The notes: generated from the sequence alone by a model not told the origin. A DNA stretch of 64,000 bases from Apricaphanius iberus (GCA_028564705.1 JAPXFQ010001936.1:806001-870000); one strand, 5' to 3'; positions 1-10,954 are shown, counted from the first letter of the stretch. Translations and numbers: made by a program.

Positions 1-1312
1 CTGTGTTGCAGCGAAACTGAAGAAACTCTGTTGCTGTTGGATAGTCTGATGAAGAGGATGCTCAGGGTTGTCCATAATCTTTTTAATTTTATGAAGAATC
101 CTTATTTGCATCATTATCTCCAGTTGTTCCACAGGTGACCCCGGAACAGAACCAGCCTTCTTTATCAGGTTATTGAGGCGTTTTAAGTCCCTGGCTCTGA
201 TGCTGTTACCACAACAAATTATGGACGAAGAGATGACACTCTCCACAACAGACTTGTAGAAGATTTTATAGCATCTTGCTGCAAACCTTGAAGGACCTTA
301 GCTTCATCAGAAAGTCCAGTCTGCTCCGTCCCTTTTTGTAAATGCTCCACTGTTGATTCTCCAGTCCAGTCTGTTGTCCAGGTGAACTCCGAGGTATCTG
401 TAATCCTCAATCACTTCCCCTTCTTCTCCCATAATGGAGACAGTCTTTGACTTATACCTTTTTCTCCTGAAATCTACAATCATCTCCTTTGTTTTGTTGA
501 CATTCAATGTAAGATGATTGTCTCCACACCATGCCACAAAGCGCTTCACCAGCTCTCTGTATTCAGCTTCTACTCCATCTCTGATAAACCCGATAATCGC
601 AGAATCGTCTGAGTATTTCTGCAGATGACAGGTGTCTGTCTTATACTGGAAGTCTGAGGTGTACAGAGTGAAAAGGAATGGTGAGAGTACAGTCCCTTGT
701 GGTGCTCCTGTGCTGCTGATCAGCTGGTTTGACCCACAATCCTTCAGTCTCACAAACTGTGGTCTGTTTGTCAGGTAGTCATTGATCCAGCTGATTGTTG
801 AGGCCTCCACCTGTGTCTTCAGGAGTTTCTGACAAAGCAAATCAAGCTGAATTGTGTTAAATGCACTGGAGAAATCAAAGAACATGATTCTCACAGTGCT
901 GCCTGCTTTGTCCAGATGACAGTGAGTTAGTTGACGCATGTTGATGATGGCATCTTCATCTTCAACACCAACACCATGGCGATAAGCAAACTGCATGAGG
1001 TCCTGATAGGTTCTAGTTTGCTTACTCAGGTGGGGCAACAGGAGTCTCTACAGGACCTTCATGATGTGGGATGTCAGGGCAACAGGTCTGTAGTCATTGA
1101 TGACTGATGGGTGAGTTTTCTTTGGTACTGGAACAAGGCAGGATGTCTTCCACAACACTGAAACCTTCTCTCGGTTCAGGCTAAGGTTGAATAGGTGCTG
1201 CAGAATCCCACAGAGCTGCTCTGCACAGGTCTTCAGGACTCTGGGGCTGACACCATCTGGACCTGCAGCCTTGTTCCGGCTCAGTTTCTCCAACTGCCTC
1301 TTCACCTGACTT
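1..1312 (-). mobile_element. Non-LTR retrotransposon 3' part (jockey/CR1/L2-like reverse transcriptase)
   Basis: The - strand encodes a LINE reverse transcriptase. The frame 1305 to 307 is open except for one in-frame TAG at 1048-1050. It reads through the RT entry motif NKAAGPDGVSPRVLK, the block NDYRPVALT, FFDFSSAFNTIQ, GAPQGTVLSPFLFTLY and the catalytic motif YSDDSA (usually YADD). Near 307 the frame shifts, and typical C-terminal LINE sequence continues to the window edge, including an (I/M)DNPEHPLH-like motif. The element therefore runs off the left end. It is 5' truncated at about 1312, with no endonuclease domain seen. One nonsense codon and one frameshift mark it as dead. Its truncated end lies only about 425 bp upstream of the first GIMAP start codon. 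The clade assignment is from RT motifs only. Confidence 0.85.
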
Positions 1313-1736
1313 TTAGAAAAATATAGGTGGGAAGGTGAGGTAAAGGGGGTAGCAGCATCTCCTGACTTGATAGAAAAACAAAGTTGTGGAAGAAGAAGAG
1401 TTCATGACTGAGGTGGATAATATATCAGATAAAACATCTGAGGTGTAACAGGTCAGAGGAGAGTGGGATGTCTCTTTGGCTGGAAACAGGAGACGAGGAT
1501 GCTGAGCTTGTTCCTGAACTGAACCTATTGAAGAATGTGTTCAGTTCAGTGGTTCTATAAAGACTTCCATCTATCCAGTCCTTCCTGTGATTAAAGCCTG
1601 CGATTAAAGTCTGGGCAAAGTCCTTCTTTGTGGGTGTTGTGGGAGGAACCTCAGTCTTGAAGTAATAGATGTAAATTAAACTGAAGCCATTCAGGACACA
1701 GAAAACGACAGAGAAACATCAAACTTCTTCTGCAAA
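1313..1736 (+). promoter_or_regulatory. GIMAP gene 1 upstream region and 5' UTR
   Basis: The last 120 bp resemble the upstream regions of GIMAP genes 2 and 3. Shared words in the same order are GTGGGAGGAAC, TCAGTC, GATGTAAAT, CATTCAGGACACAG and GAAACA, followed by GCAAAATGG at the start codon. This supports a common promoter/5' UTR. No clear TATA box was seen. The part before about 1600 matches nothing I recognise. Confidence 0.5.
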
Positions 1737-4700
1737 ATGGAAAGTAAATTCCTTGGTAAGTACAGTTCCTACTTTGGATTGAACCTTTCTGAGTTTATTA
1801 AAACCTTTAGGTAACATGTCTGACAAGCTGACTTTATTGAAAATATGATGAGGGAGTCTTATGTATGAATTAATACACAGCTAAACAAAATTAAACAGTT
1901 GCAAAATGCATATTTAAGTTAAAATATTTAAAAAATATTATTAAACAAATATTTAAGTTAAAGACTTATATTTTTCTAATCATACAAATAAATCTCAGAA
2001 AGACCTGCTCAGCCTGTTTTCTCTGAACAGCAGTCTGATAATAGAATGTAGGTGTGGTTAACAGTCTTTGTCTTAATGTAAATAGTTCAGTTCTAGAGGA
2101 TATCGGTCAAAGATACAGTGGGGCAAAAAAGTATTTAGTCAGCCACCGATTGTGCAAGTTCTCCCACTTCAATTGAGGACAGAGGTCAGTAATTTCCATC
2201 ATAGGTACACTTCAACTGTGAGAGACAGAATGTGGGGGGAAAAATCCAGTAATTCACATTGTAGGATTTTTAAAGAATTTATTTGTAAATTATGGTGGAA
2301 AATAAGTATTTGGTCAATAACAAAAATTCAACTCAATACTTTGTAATATAACCTTTGTTGGCAATAACAGAGGTCAAACGATTACTATAGGTCTTTACCA
2401 GGTTTGCACACACAGTAGCTGGTATTTTGGCCCATTCCTCCATGCAGATCTTCTCGAGAGCATTGATGTTTTGGGACTGTCGCCGGGCAACACGGACTTT
2501 CAACTCCCTCCACAGATTTTCTATGGGGTTGAGGTCTGGAGACTCGCTAGGCCACTCCAGGAGTTTCAAATGCTTCTTACGGAGCCACTCCTTCGTTGCC
2601 CGGGCGATGTGTTTGGGATCATTGTCATGTTGGAAGACCCAGCCACGTTTCATCTTCAAAGCTCTCACTGATGGAAGGAGGTTTTGGCTCAGAATCTCAC
2701 GATACATGGCCCCATTCATTTTTTCCTTAACACGGATCAGTCGTCCTGTCCCCTTAGCAGAAAAACAGCCCCAAAGCATGATGTTTCCACCCCCATGCTT
2801 CACAGTAGGTATGGTGTTCTTGGGATGAAACTCAGTATTCTTCCTCCTCCAAACACGACGAGTTGAGTTTATACCAAAAAGTTCTACTTTGGTTTCATCT
2901 GACCACATGACATTCTCCCAATCCTCTGCTGTATCATCCATGTGCTCTCTGGCAAAGTTCAGACGGGCTTGGACATGCACTGGCTTAAGCAGGGGGACAC
3001 GTCTGGCACTGCAGGATTTGATTCCCTGTCGTTGTAGTGTGTTACTGATGGTAACCTTTGTTACTTTGGTCCCAGCTCTCTGCAGGTCATTCACCAGGTC
3101 CCCCCGTGTGGTTCTGGGATTTTTGCTCACCGTTCTCATGGTCATTTTGACCCCACGGGATGAGATCTTGCGTGGAGCCCCAGATCGAGGGAGATTATCA
3201 GTGGTCTTGTATGTCTTCCATTTTCTGATAATTGCTCCCCCAGTTGATTTTTTCACACCAAGCTGCTTGCCTATTGTAGAGTCACTTTTCCCAGTCAGGT
3301 GCTGGTCTACAATTCTTCTCCTGGTGTCCTTCGAAAGCTCTTTGTTCTTGGCCATAGTGGAGTTTGGAGTCTGACTGTTTGAGGCTGTGGACAGGTGTCT
3401 TTTATACAGATAACGAGTTCAAACAGGTGCCATTAATACAGGTAACGAGTGGAGGACAGAAGAGCTTCTTAAAGAAGAAGTTACAGGTCTGTGAGAGCCA
3501 GAGATCTTGCTTGTTTGAAGTGACCAAACACTTATTTTCCACCATAATTTACAAATAAATTCTTTAAAAATCCTACAATGTGAATTCCTGGATTTTTTTT
3601 TTCAAATTCTGTCTCTCACAGTTGAAGTGTACCTATGATTAAAATTAGTGATCTCTATCATTATTTTAAGTGGGAGAACTTGCACAATTGGTGGCTGACT
3701 AAATACTTTTTTGCCCCACTGTATATTGTTATATATTGCTACTCTGTGGAGAGAGTTGCAGTTAAATTCAGTTTGAGCAACTTTAGCAGCTTTCTTTAGG
3801 TATTTTACATGTTTCAGTGAGAATGAAACCAAATACATGATAAAGATAAGAAAATTAAAACAGATCATTACTAAAATAAATGCATGAGGCATGAAAAATA
3901 AAATTTATGTGAGAGTACATAAGAAAAACATAAGAAATAAAATAGGTGTGAAGAACAGACTTATGCAAAAACACATAGGTTAAAACCAGATAAAACACAA
4001 ATCAATCAATAAGAAAAGATGGTGTATAGAATTAATTTATGCAATTAACATTGATTAGCAACAGATAAAACACAATCGGTTAAAAAAACACCTTGAATTC
4101 CTCCAATCAGGAACAAGCTAGAAAGGCTACACTCACTTTTGCACATGCTCAGTTACAATGTCTTCTTGCTAGCAAAGACAAAATTACATTATAATCTCCA
4201 TTACAAACTTAACACTAAAAGTGTTTGTTTTAGTTAAAAATTGTACTTTCTATCAGATGTATTTTTGGATTCTGTCCTGGGATTAAATGTCGAGCATTCC
4301 AAACAAGTATTGTTAGTATTAATGACTACGTTTAGATGCAGCCAATATTCGGGTTATGGTCGGATTAAGGTCACTATTCTGGTTTCTAATTCAATTTAAT
4401 TCAGTTTATTTATATAGCGCCATTTCACAACAGATGTCATCTCAAGGCACTTTACAAGAAGAGTTATTACAATACAATGTTTAATGTAGAAATTAGATAA
4501 CCACAAACCACAGGAGCTTGATTATTAAGAGCTTTATATGTCAGAAGGAGGATCTTGAATTCTATTCTAGATTTTACTGGGAGCCAGTGAAGAGAAGCTA
4601 AAACAGGGGAAATGTGATCTCTTCTTCTTTTATTCATTAGAACCCTTGCAGCAGCATTTTGGACTAACTGAAGACTTTTAATTGTATTCTGTGGACTACC

Positions 4701-7700
4701 TGATAATAAAGAGTTACAGTAATCCAGCCTTGAAGTAACAAAGGCATGGACTAGTTTTTCAGCATCACTCCTGGACAGGATGGTTCTACGTTTTGCAATA
4801 TTCCTAAAATGAAAAAAGGAAATCCTAGAGACTTTTTTAATGTGAGATCTAAATGACATATCTTGGTCAAAAATAACACAGAGGTTCTTTGCTTTATTAC
4901 TGGAGGCTAATTTAATGCCGTCCAGGTGAAGGGGTTGACTAAGTAGTTTCTTTTTCAGAGATTCTGGTCCAAAGACGACAACTTCTGTTTTATCAGAATT
5001 CAGAAGCAAGAAGTTTAGAGTCATCCAAGTTTTTATATCTTCCAGACATGCCTGTAGTCTACCTAACTGATTGGATTCATCAGGATTTATGGATAGATAT
5101 AGCTGTGTATCATCTGCGTAACTATGGAAATTGATCCCATGCTGCCTAATGATTTTACCAATAGGAAGCATATGTATATAGTAAAAAGAATCGGCCCAAG
5201 CACAGAACCCTGTGGTACTCCGCAAGTAACCATTGAGGCCGAGGGAGATCTATTGTTTACCTGAACAAACTAAAATCTGTTGGACAAATAAGATTTAAAC
5301 CAACCTAGTGCTGTTCCTATTATACCGACACTTTGAAGCCTTTCTATGAGAATATTGTGATCAACAGTGTCAAAGGCAGCACTGAGATCTACAAGGGCCA
5401 GAATGGTCACCAGTCCATTGTCTGAGGCTATGAGAATATCATTAGTAACCTTCACCAGAGCTGTTTCAGTGCTATGATGAGCTCTAAAGCCTGACTGAAA
5501 CTTCTTAAACAGCTCATTATTGTTTAAATGCTCACATATCTGGTGTGCAACTATTTTCTCAAGAATTTTAGATAAGAAGGGAAGATTAGATATCAGTCTA
5601 TAGTTAATTAAGTCGTTTTGATCAAGAGATGGTTTCTTAAGTAGAGGTTTAATTACAGCAATCTTAAACTCCTGTGGTACATATCCATTGACTAAGGATA
5701 GATTAATTATATCTAAAATTGGAGCAGCAATCAAAGGGAAAACCTATTTTAAAAGTTTAGTTGGGATTGGGTCTAAAACAAGTTGAATTTAGAAAGCTAA
5801 TAAATTTTAACAGTTCGGCTGCATTAAAGCAGTTTAAGCGTATATTAGGTTCAACCATTTTTGATGTTGCCTCATTAACTAGGGAGGAAGCAAGCATATT
5901 GGGAAGGTTCCCAATTATCTTATTTTTTATAGAGTCTATTTTATTTATAAAGAATTGCATGAAGTCATCACTACTAAGAGCTGGGGGAATGGTTGGCTCG
6001 ATAGAGCTATGATCCTGTGTGAGATTAGCAACTGTATTAAAAAGAAACCTAGGATTATTTTTATTCTCCTCGATTAAAGATGAAAAATATGCTGTTCTAG
6101 CTGTTCGAAGGCTCATTTTATATAGCAATAGACTATTTTTCCACACTAAATAAGAATCCTGTAAATGTGTGGAGCGCCATTTTCTCTCTAGTTTTCTAAC
6201 GTTCTTCTTCAGGGTACGTAGCTCTAAATTAAACCAGGGAGCTAATCTTCTAAGGCTGGCCACCTTCCTTTTCAAGGGGGCAACTTTGTCTATTGCCAGA
6301 CGCAGGGAGGAATTAACCCTATGAACGAAATAGTAAAGTTGTGAGGGGTCAGGAGTTAAATCACCTTTTTCTATTGTACTTTTATTTACTGAGGAAATTA
6401 AAGTTGGAAGAGCTTCTTTAAAACTTGCTACAGCATTGTCTGATAACGTACTGGTATAATGAAGTTTTCTTTCAGGTTTGATATGATCTGTTAGAGTAAG
6501 TTTAAAAGTGATCAGAAAATTATCAGACAGGATAGGGTTATGTGGAAAGACTGTTATTTCTTCATAGTCAATGCCATAAGTCAGCACAAGATCTAAGTTG
6601 TGGTGACAAGAGTGGGTTGGTCCCTGCACATTTTGAGTAAAGCCTATTGAGTCTAAGATAATGTTAAAAGCTGTATTTAGACTATCACTTTCACTATAAA
6701 CATGAATATTAAAGTCTCCGACTATAATGACTTTATCAGTGTTTAAAACTAAGTCAGTTAGAAAATATCAGATCTGAGCTAAAAATTGAGAATAAGGGAA
6801 TGGTGGACGATATAAGACCACGAATAAAAGTGGGTTTACTGCTTTGTTACGTGTATGAGGAAGGCTAAAGATTAAATGTTCAAAGGAACTGTAACTATTA
6901 TTTCTTTGGAGATTAATTAGTAAAACCGAATGAAAGATGGTGGCTACACCACCTCCTGGACCAGTACTTCGAGGGACACTCAAGTTTAAGCAGGTAGGGG
7001 GAGGTGACTCATTTATTGTGACATGGTCCTCTTCCTGCAACCATGTCTCTGCAAAAATTCATTAGTTTTGGGCAGTGGACGGGAAACTGTCTCTATAGGG
7101 TAGTGGGTGGGTGGCAGTCCCTGATCTTTGAGCTGGACTCTGGGTTGTCACGGCTTTGGGGAACTAGAGATAACCCTAACAATATTCCTGGAAAGAAGCG
7201 AAGCTCCGTTCGCGGTGGGATGGATGCCGTCTCTACGTAACAGTCCAGGTTTTCCCCAGAAGGCCCCCCAGTTATCAATGTAGTCCACATCGTTTTGTGG
7301 ACACCGCCTAGACAACCAAAGGTGAAACGACAGCACACGGCTGTACATGTCATCGCTAGTACGATCAGGCAGGGGACCAGAAAAAATTACAGTGTCAGAC
7401 ATCTTTTTGGCAGCCCTACACACCGAAGCTACGTTAATTTTAGTGACCTCCGATTGCCGTAACCGGGTGTCATTGCCACCAGCATGGATAACGATCCTGC
7501 TATACAGTCGTTTGTGATGATTTAGTGGTAAAGAAAAACAAAAAAAACAAAGCAAGACAGCAATTAAGTGTATAAAAGCATTGAAAGTTAAACAATACTG
7601 TAATTACAACTTAACAGAATATCTGGAGTGGAAATTTTGCTAGTTTCAGAACCATTAGACATTATTTTCACCGCCTGCCAGTGCCAGTAAATTTAATGAA

Positions 7701-9120
7701 AGGTGAAAGGAAAAAACAAAAAAAATACAACAGCAAAGAAAGTAAAAACAACACAAACAGCAATCAAGCGTAATACACACAAAATTATTTTAGAAAATTA
7801 CACAAAGTAAGCTTTAAACAGAGTTTAAATGGAAGCTTAAATAGATAGAGTTTTATCCATGATTTAAGAGAGCTTAATGATTCAGCAGCTTTTCAGTCAT
7901 CAGGAAGTTTGTTTCAGAGTTGGAGGACCAATTTAATCATTTAAATCAATTTTGCAACCTGAACGTATTTCATAAAACCACTTAAATAAATTTACGCATT
8001 CAGTAGTTGACCCACTGAAGTTAGCAAATAGGCAATTCCAGTATAAATAGCTGTACATTTATTAGAAAAATCTAAAAAAATATATGTTACGAATGTCCCC
8101 TACTAATCAAATATTTTGAAAATGTTTCCAACAGCTATTGAAGAATCCAAGGATCAAAACATCCGAATTGTGTTAGTAGGAAAAACTGGAGCTGGGAAAA
8201 GTTCAACAGCAAACACCATCTTACAGAAGAAGGCCTTTGCCTCCAAGTCATCTATTTCTTCAGTGACAAAGGAGTGTCAGAAGGAAACAGGAGAGTTTGA
8301 GGGCCAACCTCTGGCTGTGGTTGATACTCCTGGTCTGTTTGACACCAGCAAATCTGAGAAAGAGGTGCTAGCAGAGGTGGCTAAATGTATCTCCATGTCT
8401 GCTCCTGGTCCTCATGTCTTCCTGGTTGTGATCCAACCAAACAGATTCACTGAAGAAGAACAAAAAACTGTTCAACTCATCAAGAAGATCTTTGGAGAAA
8501 AAGCATCAGATTACACCATGGCTTTGTTCACCCATGGAGACGATTTGGAGGAAGAGGGGATGTCTGTGAAAGAAATAGTGGAAACAAACAAAGATGTCAG
8601 GTCCTTCATCAGTCAGTGTGGTGGAGGATATCATCTGTTCAACAACAGAAGTAAGGATCCGTCTCAGGTGAAGGAGCTGCTGGAGAAAATCAATGCAATA
8701 GTCAAGAAAAATGGAGGACGATACTACACTAATGAGATTTATAAAGAGGCGAACACAGCTATCAAACAGGAAATGAGATTCATACTAGTCAAAAATCCAC
8801 ACCTGGCGTCTCATGAGGTCATAAGAATGGCAGAGCAAAACAACTCGTTCCTTCGGTCAGTTATGACTTATACTGTTGCCGGAGCTCTAGTTGGTGGTGC
8901 ATGTGGAGCCGTGTTGGGTCCAGTAGGGCTAGCAGCTGGAGCAGTACTAGGAGCAACTGTGGGAGCATCTGTGGGAGCATGGATGTCGATGGGAGATTTG
9001 ATAGGACCAATGTTGGGAGCACCAAGGGGGACATCAGTGGTGGGAGCATCGGTAGGAAGTTTAGCTTTAACAGTCAGCGAAGCTATGAGGGAGAACCCGA
9101 ACAGGTGCATCTTGCAGTAA
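1737..9120 (+). CDS. gimap: GIMAP (AIG1-type) GTPase, gene 1
   Basis: Two coding exons are predicted: 1737-1755 (19 nt, donor GTAAGT) and 8135-9120 (acceptor TTTCCAACAG). Joined in phase 1 they give 334 aa. The start is chosen by homology of exon 1 and its 5' UTR with genes 2 and 3, rather than the ATG just upstream of the acceptor. The AIG1 GTPase domain has P-loop GKTGAGKS (residues 22-29), DTPG (70-73), the GIMAP box RFTEEEQ (110-116), THGDD (139-143) and FNNRSK (175-180). A glycine-rich hydrophobic segment covers about residues 248-300. The last four residues are CILQ, a CaaX prenylation motif. GIMAPs are guanine-nucleotide-binding scaffolds on internal membranes and lipid droplets of immune cells. 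Oddities: STAN replaces the SAGN seen after the P-loop in the other two copies, and the intron is 6379 bp because of transposon insertions. Confidence 0.92.
2116..3721 (-). mobile_element. Complete Tc1/mariner transposon in GIMAP gene 1 intron
   Basis: The element is flanked by TA at 2114-2115 and 3722-3723. Its ends begin CAGTGGGGCAAAAAAGTATT on both sides in inverted orientation. Inverted repeats extend about 200 bp, to about 2316 on the left and from about 3520 on the right. Each arm holds a second copy of the AAGTATTT(A/G)GTCA word, so it has the IR/DR architecture known from fish Tc1 elements such as Sleeping Beauty relatives. It contains one uninterrupted transposase gene. The arms differ slightly (for example CAGCCACCGATTG versus GTGGCTGACTAAA on the other strand), so it is not brand new. 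Confidence 0.95.
2333..3355 (-). CDS. Tc1-family transposase, full length
   Basis: 340 aa, uninterrupted, starting [10 protein letters not shown] and ending NKGYITKY, the usual limits of fish Tc1 transposases. Residues 1-50 form the first helix-turn-helix of the paired-like DNA-binding region. The sequence [10 protein letters not shown] near residue 56 corresponds to the GRPR/AT-hook linker, with a second helix-turn-helix at about 65-125. The catalytic triad fits DD34E: D153 (in WSDETK), D244 (in QHDNDPKH) and E279 (in PDLNPIEN), with exactly 34 residues between the last two. The glycine-rich box [12 protein letters not shown] is present. By family it excises and reinserts the element at TA sites. 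No disabling change is visible, but activity cannot be read from sequence. Confidence 0.95.
   Translation of the reverse strand: MAKNKELSKDTRRRIVDQHLTGKSDSTIGKQLGVKKSTGGAIIRKWKTYKTTDNLPRSGAPRKISSRGVKMTMRTVSKNPRTTRGDLVNDLQRAGTKVTKVTISNTLQRQGIKSCSARRVPLLKPVHVQARLNFAREHMDDTAEDWENVMWSDETKVELFGINSTRRVWRRKNTEFHPKNTIPTVKHGGGNIMLWGCFSAKGTGRLIRVKEKMNGAMYREILSQNLLPSVRALKMKRGWVFQHDNDPKHIARATKEWLRKKHLKLLEWPSESPDLNPIENLWRELKVRVARRQSQNINALEKICMEEWAKIPATVCANLVKTYSNRLTSVIANKGYITKY
3735..4386. repeat. Intron remainder plus reverse-oriented L2-type 3' tail
   Basis: Immediately after the Tc1, about 3735-3797 matches the GIMAP intron sequence found in genes 2 and 3 (words TTGCAGTTAAATT and AGCAGCTTTCTTTA). About 3800-4110, read on the - strand, resembles the 3' tail of the L2 fragment at 37430-37600 (shared ATGTATTTGGTTTCATT, TCACTGAA, TGTGTTTTATCTG and TTTTAACCTA). 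It is an old L2 3' end. Nothing is recognised in 4115-4386. Confidence 0.5.
4467..5225 (-). pseudogene. L2 reverse transcriptase, YADD half and C-terminus
   Basis: After a short out-of-frame start, the frame reads [21 protein letters not shown], where YADD is the catalytic pair of RT block 5. It continues through [21 protein letters not shown] and [10 protein letters not shown] to the C-terminal [20 protein letters not shown] motif that closes L2/CR1-like polymerases. It is separated from the upstream half by a frameshift. Confidence 0.8.
5270..5734 (-). pseudogene. L2 reverse transcriptase, N-terminal half
   Basis: This open frame carries RT blocks 1-4, including [16 protein letters not shown] and [16 protein letters not shown]. 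The latter contains the first metal-binding aspartate of the polymerase. It ends at [11 protein letters not shown], where a frameshift separates it from the YADD half at 4467-5225. Relic of the LINE at 4387-7530. Confidence 0.8.
5757..6629 (-). pseudogene. L2 endonuclease C-terminus and linker
   Basis: The beginning ([17 protein letters not shown], then SDNFLITF) corresponds to the last strands of the apurinic-type endonuclease domain, including the S-D-N/H tail motif. It is followed by the endonuclease-RT linker with [13 protein letters not shown] and RKLERKWR. The upstream part of the endonuclease lies in other frames at 6630-7040. Confidence 0.75.
7148..7555 (-). pseudogene. L2 ORF1 fragment with SGNH-hydrolase (esterase) motifs
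   Basis: The translation contains HAGGNDTR, matching SGNH block III (GxND), and DGIHPTANG, matching block V (DxxH with the catalytic Asp and His). [13 protein letters not shown] is characteristic of the esterase domain found in ORF1 of fish L2/CR1 elements. The part carrying the nucleophile serine (block I, GDS) is not present, so the domain is truncated. It is part of the LINE at 4387-7530. The first codons on the right side are probably flanking sequence. Confidence 0.7.
7556..8134 (+). other. End of GIMAP gene 1 intron
   Basis: AT-rich, with A-rich runs and no coding signal. It ends in a polypyrimidine-poor but conserved acceptor TTTCCAACAG, shared exactly by all three GIMAP genes and the pseudogene. 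Confidence 0.6.
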
Positions 9121-9480
9121 CAACAATACATGAATAACTGATTATTGACACTAGAGGTAACTTAGTATAAGAGCAAAATGACTGTGTGGCTTTCTCCTTT
9201 TATACTGATTGTATAATACAGGTTGTTGAGCTTTACTGATCTTTAGTCGTGTTCTAAAATTCTAGTTTAGTAGTAAACTGATATCTGTACTTTATGATCA
9301 TTTCCTGATTCATGTTGTAATAACCTCTCTTGTTCACGTTCTATTATAAAATGTGCTGATCTATAGAAAACAACATGTCTGAAGACTAAAGGCATAACTG
9401 TGATTGAACATGATCTATGTGCATTAAATATACAAATGAAAAAGTATGTAAGTGTTTTATTTTATACCCACAGTTTCCCA
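9121..9480 (+). other. GIMAP gene 1 3' UTR / conserved 3' flank
   Basis: This segment is clearly homologous to the 3' flanks of genes 2 and 3 (words GGTAACTTA, ATAAGAGCAAAAT, TTTCCTGATTCATGTT, TACAAATGAAAAAGT and GTTTCCCAAAGG). ATTAAA at 9423-9428 is a candidate polyadenylation signal. Such signals also occur at 27024-27029 and 30959-30964 in the same context. Confidence 0.55.
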
Positions 9481-9708
9481 AAGGCATCAGATGCTGTCCC
9501 ACTACAACAAATGTAAAAAAACAAGGTCCTCGCCTTGTAATTCATAATAGACATTCATGAAGCAATCCTCTGCCGCATTTTAAGATGAAGGGTTTATGCA
9601 GCTTCAATAAGGCTTTTTTCATGTCAATAACACCAGCCTGAGGTGGAGGCTGCAGCAGCTGAGAAGCTCAGAGAATGCAAAGGTTTTTTAGTAAGGTTGT
9701 GTCAAAAC

Positions 9709-10954
9709 CATAGACTGTATATACAATAGACAAACCCTCGTTGTCGTCACCCATAGGTTTCTGAAAAGCAAAAATGAAGCCAACTGGGTGGTTCCCACCA
9801 CCGCCATCTTGTCTGCGTCACTCGCCTCGTCACTCTCAGACATCCATTAGTTTATGCCTCCATCTGTGTTCCTCACACCAGTACTGATCTAACCAGCGAT
9901 CAACCAGTCTGTTTAGAGTCCAACTCTGTAGTCTTCCAGCCTAATGTAACCGTCTCCCGCTCTCTGATGCCACGGCGTCCCGATCCTGCCGACTTTGCTG
10001 CTCTGCTGCTACCCGACCGATCGCCTGCTCCAACTCACGTGTAGAAAGAGATAAAAGCTCCGAACAGAACAGCATTCCTCTCGGCCACCTGACAGAACCC
10101 CTCCCCCCCACCCCCCCCAGCTGGTGAAGCATCAGCCGGTATAAAGCCTCCCCACAAAGCAGAAACTTCTTGGACGGTCTGTTATTGTAATCAACACCAC
10201 AGCAAGCCGTCTTTTCCAGTAATTGCAGATTAACATCCAAAACCGAATAAAAACTGCAGAGGCAACTGATAGTGGAGTTCAGAAACAACAAATGACTGAA
10301 GTCTTTACGTTAGTCCCAGGCTGTGAAGAGCTTCCCAGCTAGCAGAGGGGGACAGCAGACTACGGAGCAAGCTATTAGCTACCGTTAGCCACTGTTAGCT
10401 ACCGTTAGCCACCATTAGCTACAGTTAGCCACCATTAACTACACTTAGCCACCATTGGCTACAGTTAGCCACCATTAGCTACAGTTGGCCACTATTAGCT
10501 ACAGTTAGCAACCGCAAGCTACAGTTAGCCACCATTAGCTACCGTTAGCCACCGTTAGCTACAGTTAGCCACCATTAGCTACAGTTAGCCACCATTAGCT
10601 ACAATTAGCCACCATTAGCCACCAGCTTTAGCCTAGACGGACCTGTCAATCAAACAGACACGCCCCTAATTATTCATAATTTCACAATTAAATTACAAAT
10701 AAACGGAGGAGTTAGAAAAAATTCACCCCCCTCAGAGTTGTCATGCCGGTAAACCTGAACTATTTAACCTAAAATGGTTTTTTGAGCCAGGCTGTAAACA
10801 TGTTTATTTTTGCTGTAAAGTTGGCCTTTTTAACATGGGAGTCAATGGGAAGTTGCTCCTATTTGGAGCCAGCCCCCAGTGGATGAAGGAGGAACTGCAG
10901 TTTTTGACACTTCCGGGTTGGTTTCACATTTTGGAAAGCGGAATTTGTCCCTTG
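9709..10954. mobile_element. Putative hAT-like non-autonomous insertion
   Basis: The segment is bounded by an exact 8-bp direct repeat GTCAAAAC (9701-9708 and 10955-10962), the size made by hAT-type transposases. The left edge begins CATAGACTGTATATAC and the right edge, read inverted, CAAGGGACAAATTCC. The terminal similarity is weak. The inside has GC-rich unique sequence and a minisatellite at 10371-10625. No transposase is encoded. Alternative: the 8-bp match is chance. Confidence 0.45.
10371..10625. repeat. Minisatellite of GTTAGCC/GTTAGCT units
   Basis: Tandem array with a basic unit of about 20 bp built from two alternating halves, ACCATTAGCT and ACAGTTAGCC, in roughly 12-13 copies with scattered substitutions (AC[C/A]GTTAGC variants). 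It lies inside the insertion 9709-10954. Confidence 0.85.

Larger units (their letters stand above)
4387..7530 (-). mobile_element. L2-type LINE, decayed, nearly full protein content
   Basis: Read on the - strand, the 3' end is the typical fish L2 tail (GGCGCTATATAAATAAACTG, then TTAAATTGAA-like repeats) near 4387. Upstream are a split reverse transcriptase (4467-5225, with [11 protein letters not shown], and 5270-5734, with [38 protein letters not shown] and [12 protein letters not shown]), a connecting and endonuclease region (5757-6629 and 6768-7040, with a frameshift between), and an SGNH-hydrolase-like ORF1 segment (7148-7530). At least three frameshifts separate these, so it is a pseudogene copy. 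The 5' side is truncated within ORF1 at about 7530. It lies inside the GIMAP gene 1 intron, antisense to the gene. Confidence 0.85.

Noticed and set aside
2427..3374. Open frames antisense to the Tc1 transposase
   Set aside because: They are shadows of a strongly supported transposase gene and show no independent motifs.
8116..8134. ATG start just upstream of the exon 2 acceptor in GIMAP gene 1 (and equivalents in genes 2 and 3)
   Set aside because: The sequence TTTCCAACAG is a splice acceptor conserved in all copies. An in-phase coding microexon with matching 5' UTR exists upstream in each gene.
8861..9131. Antisense frames over the GIMAP gene 1 tail
   Set aside because: They arise from the glycine-rich repetitive codons of the sense gene.
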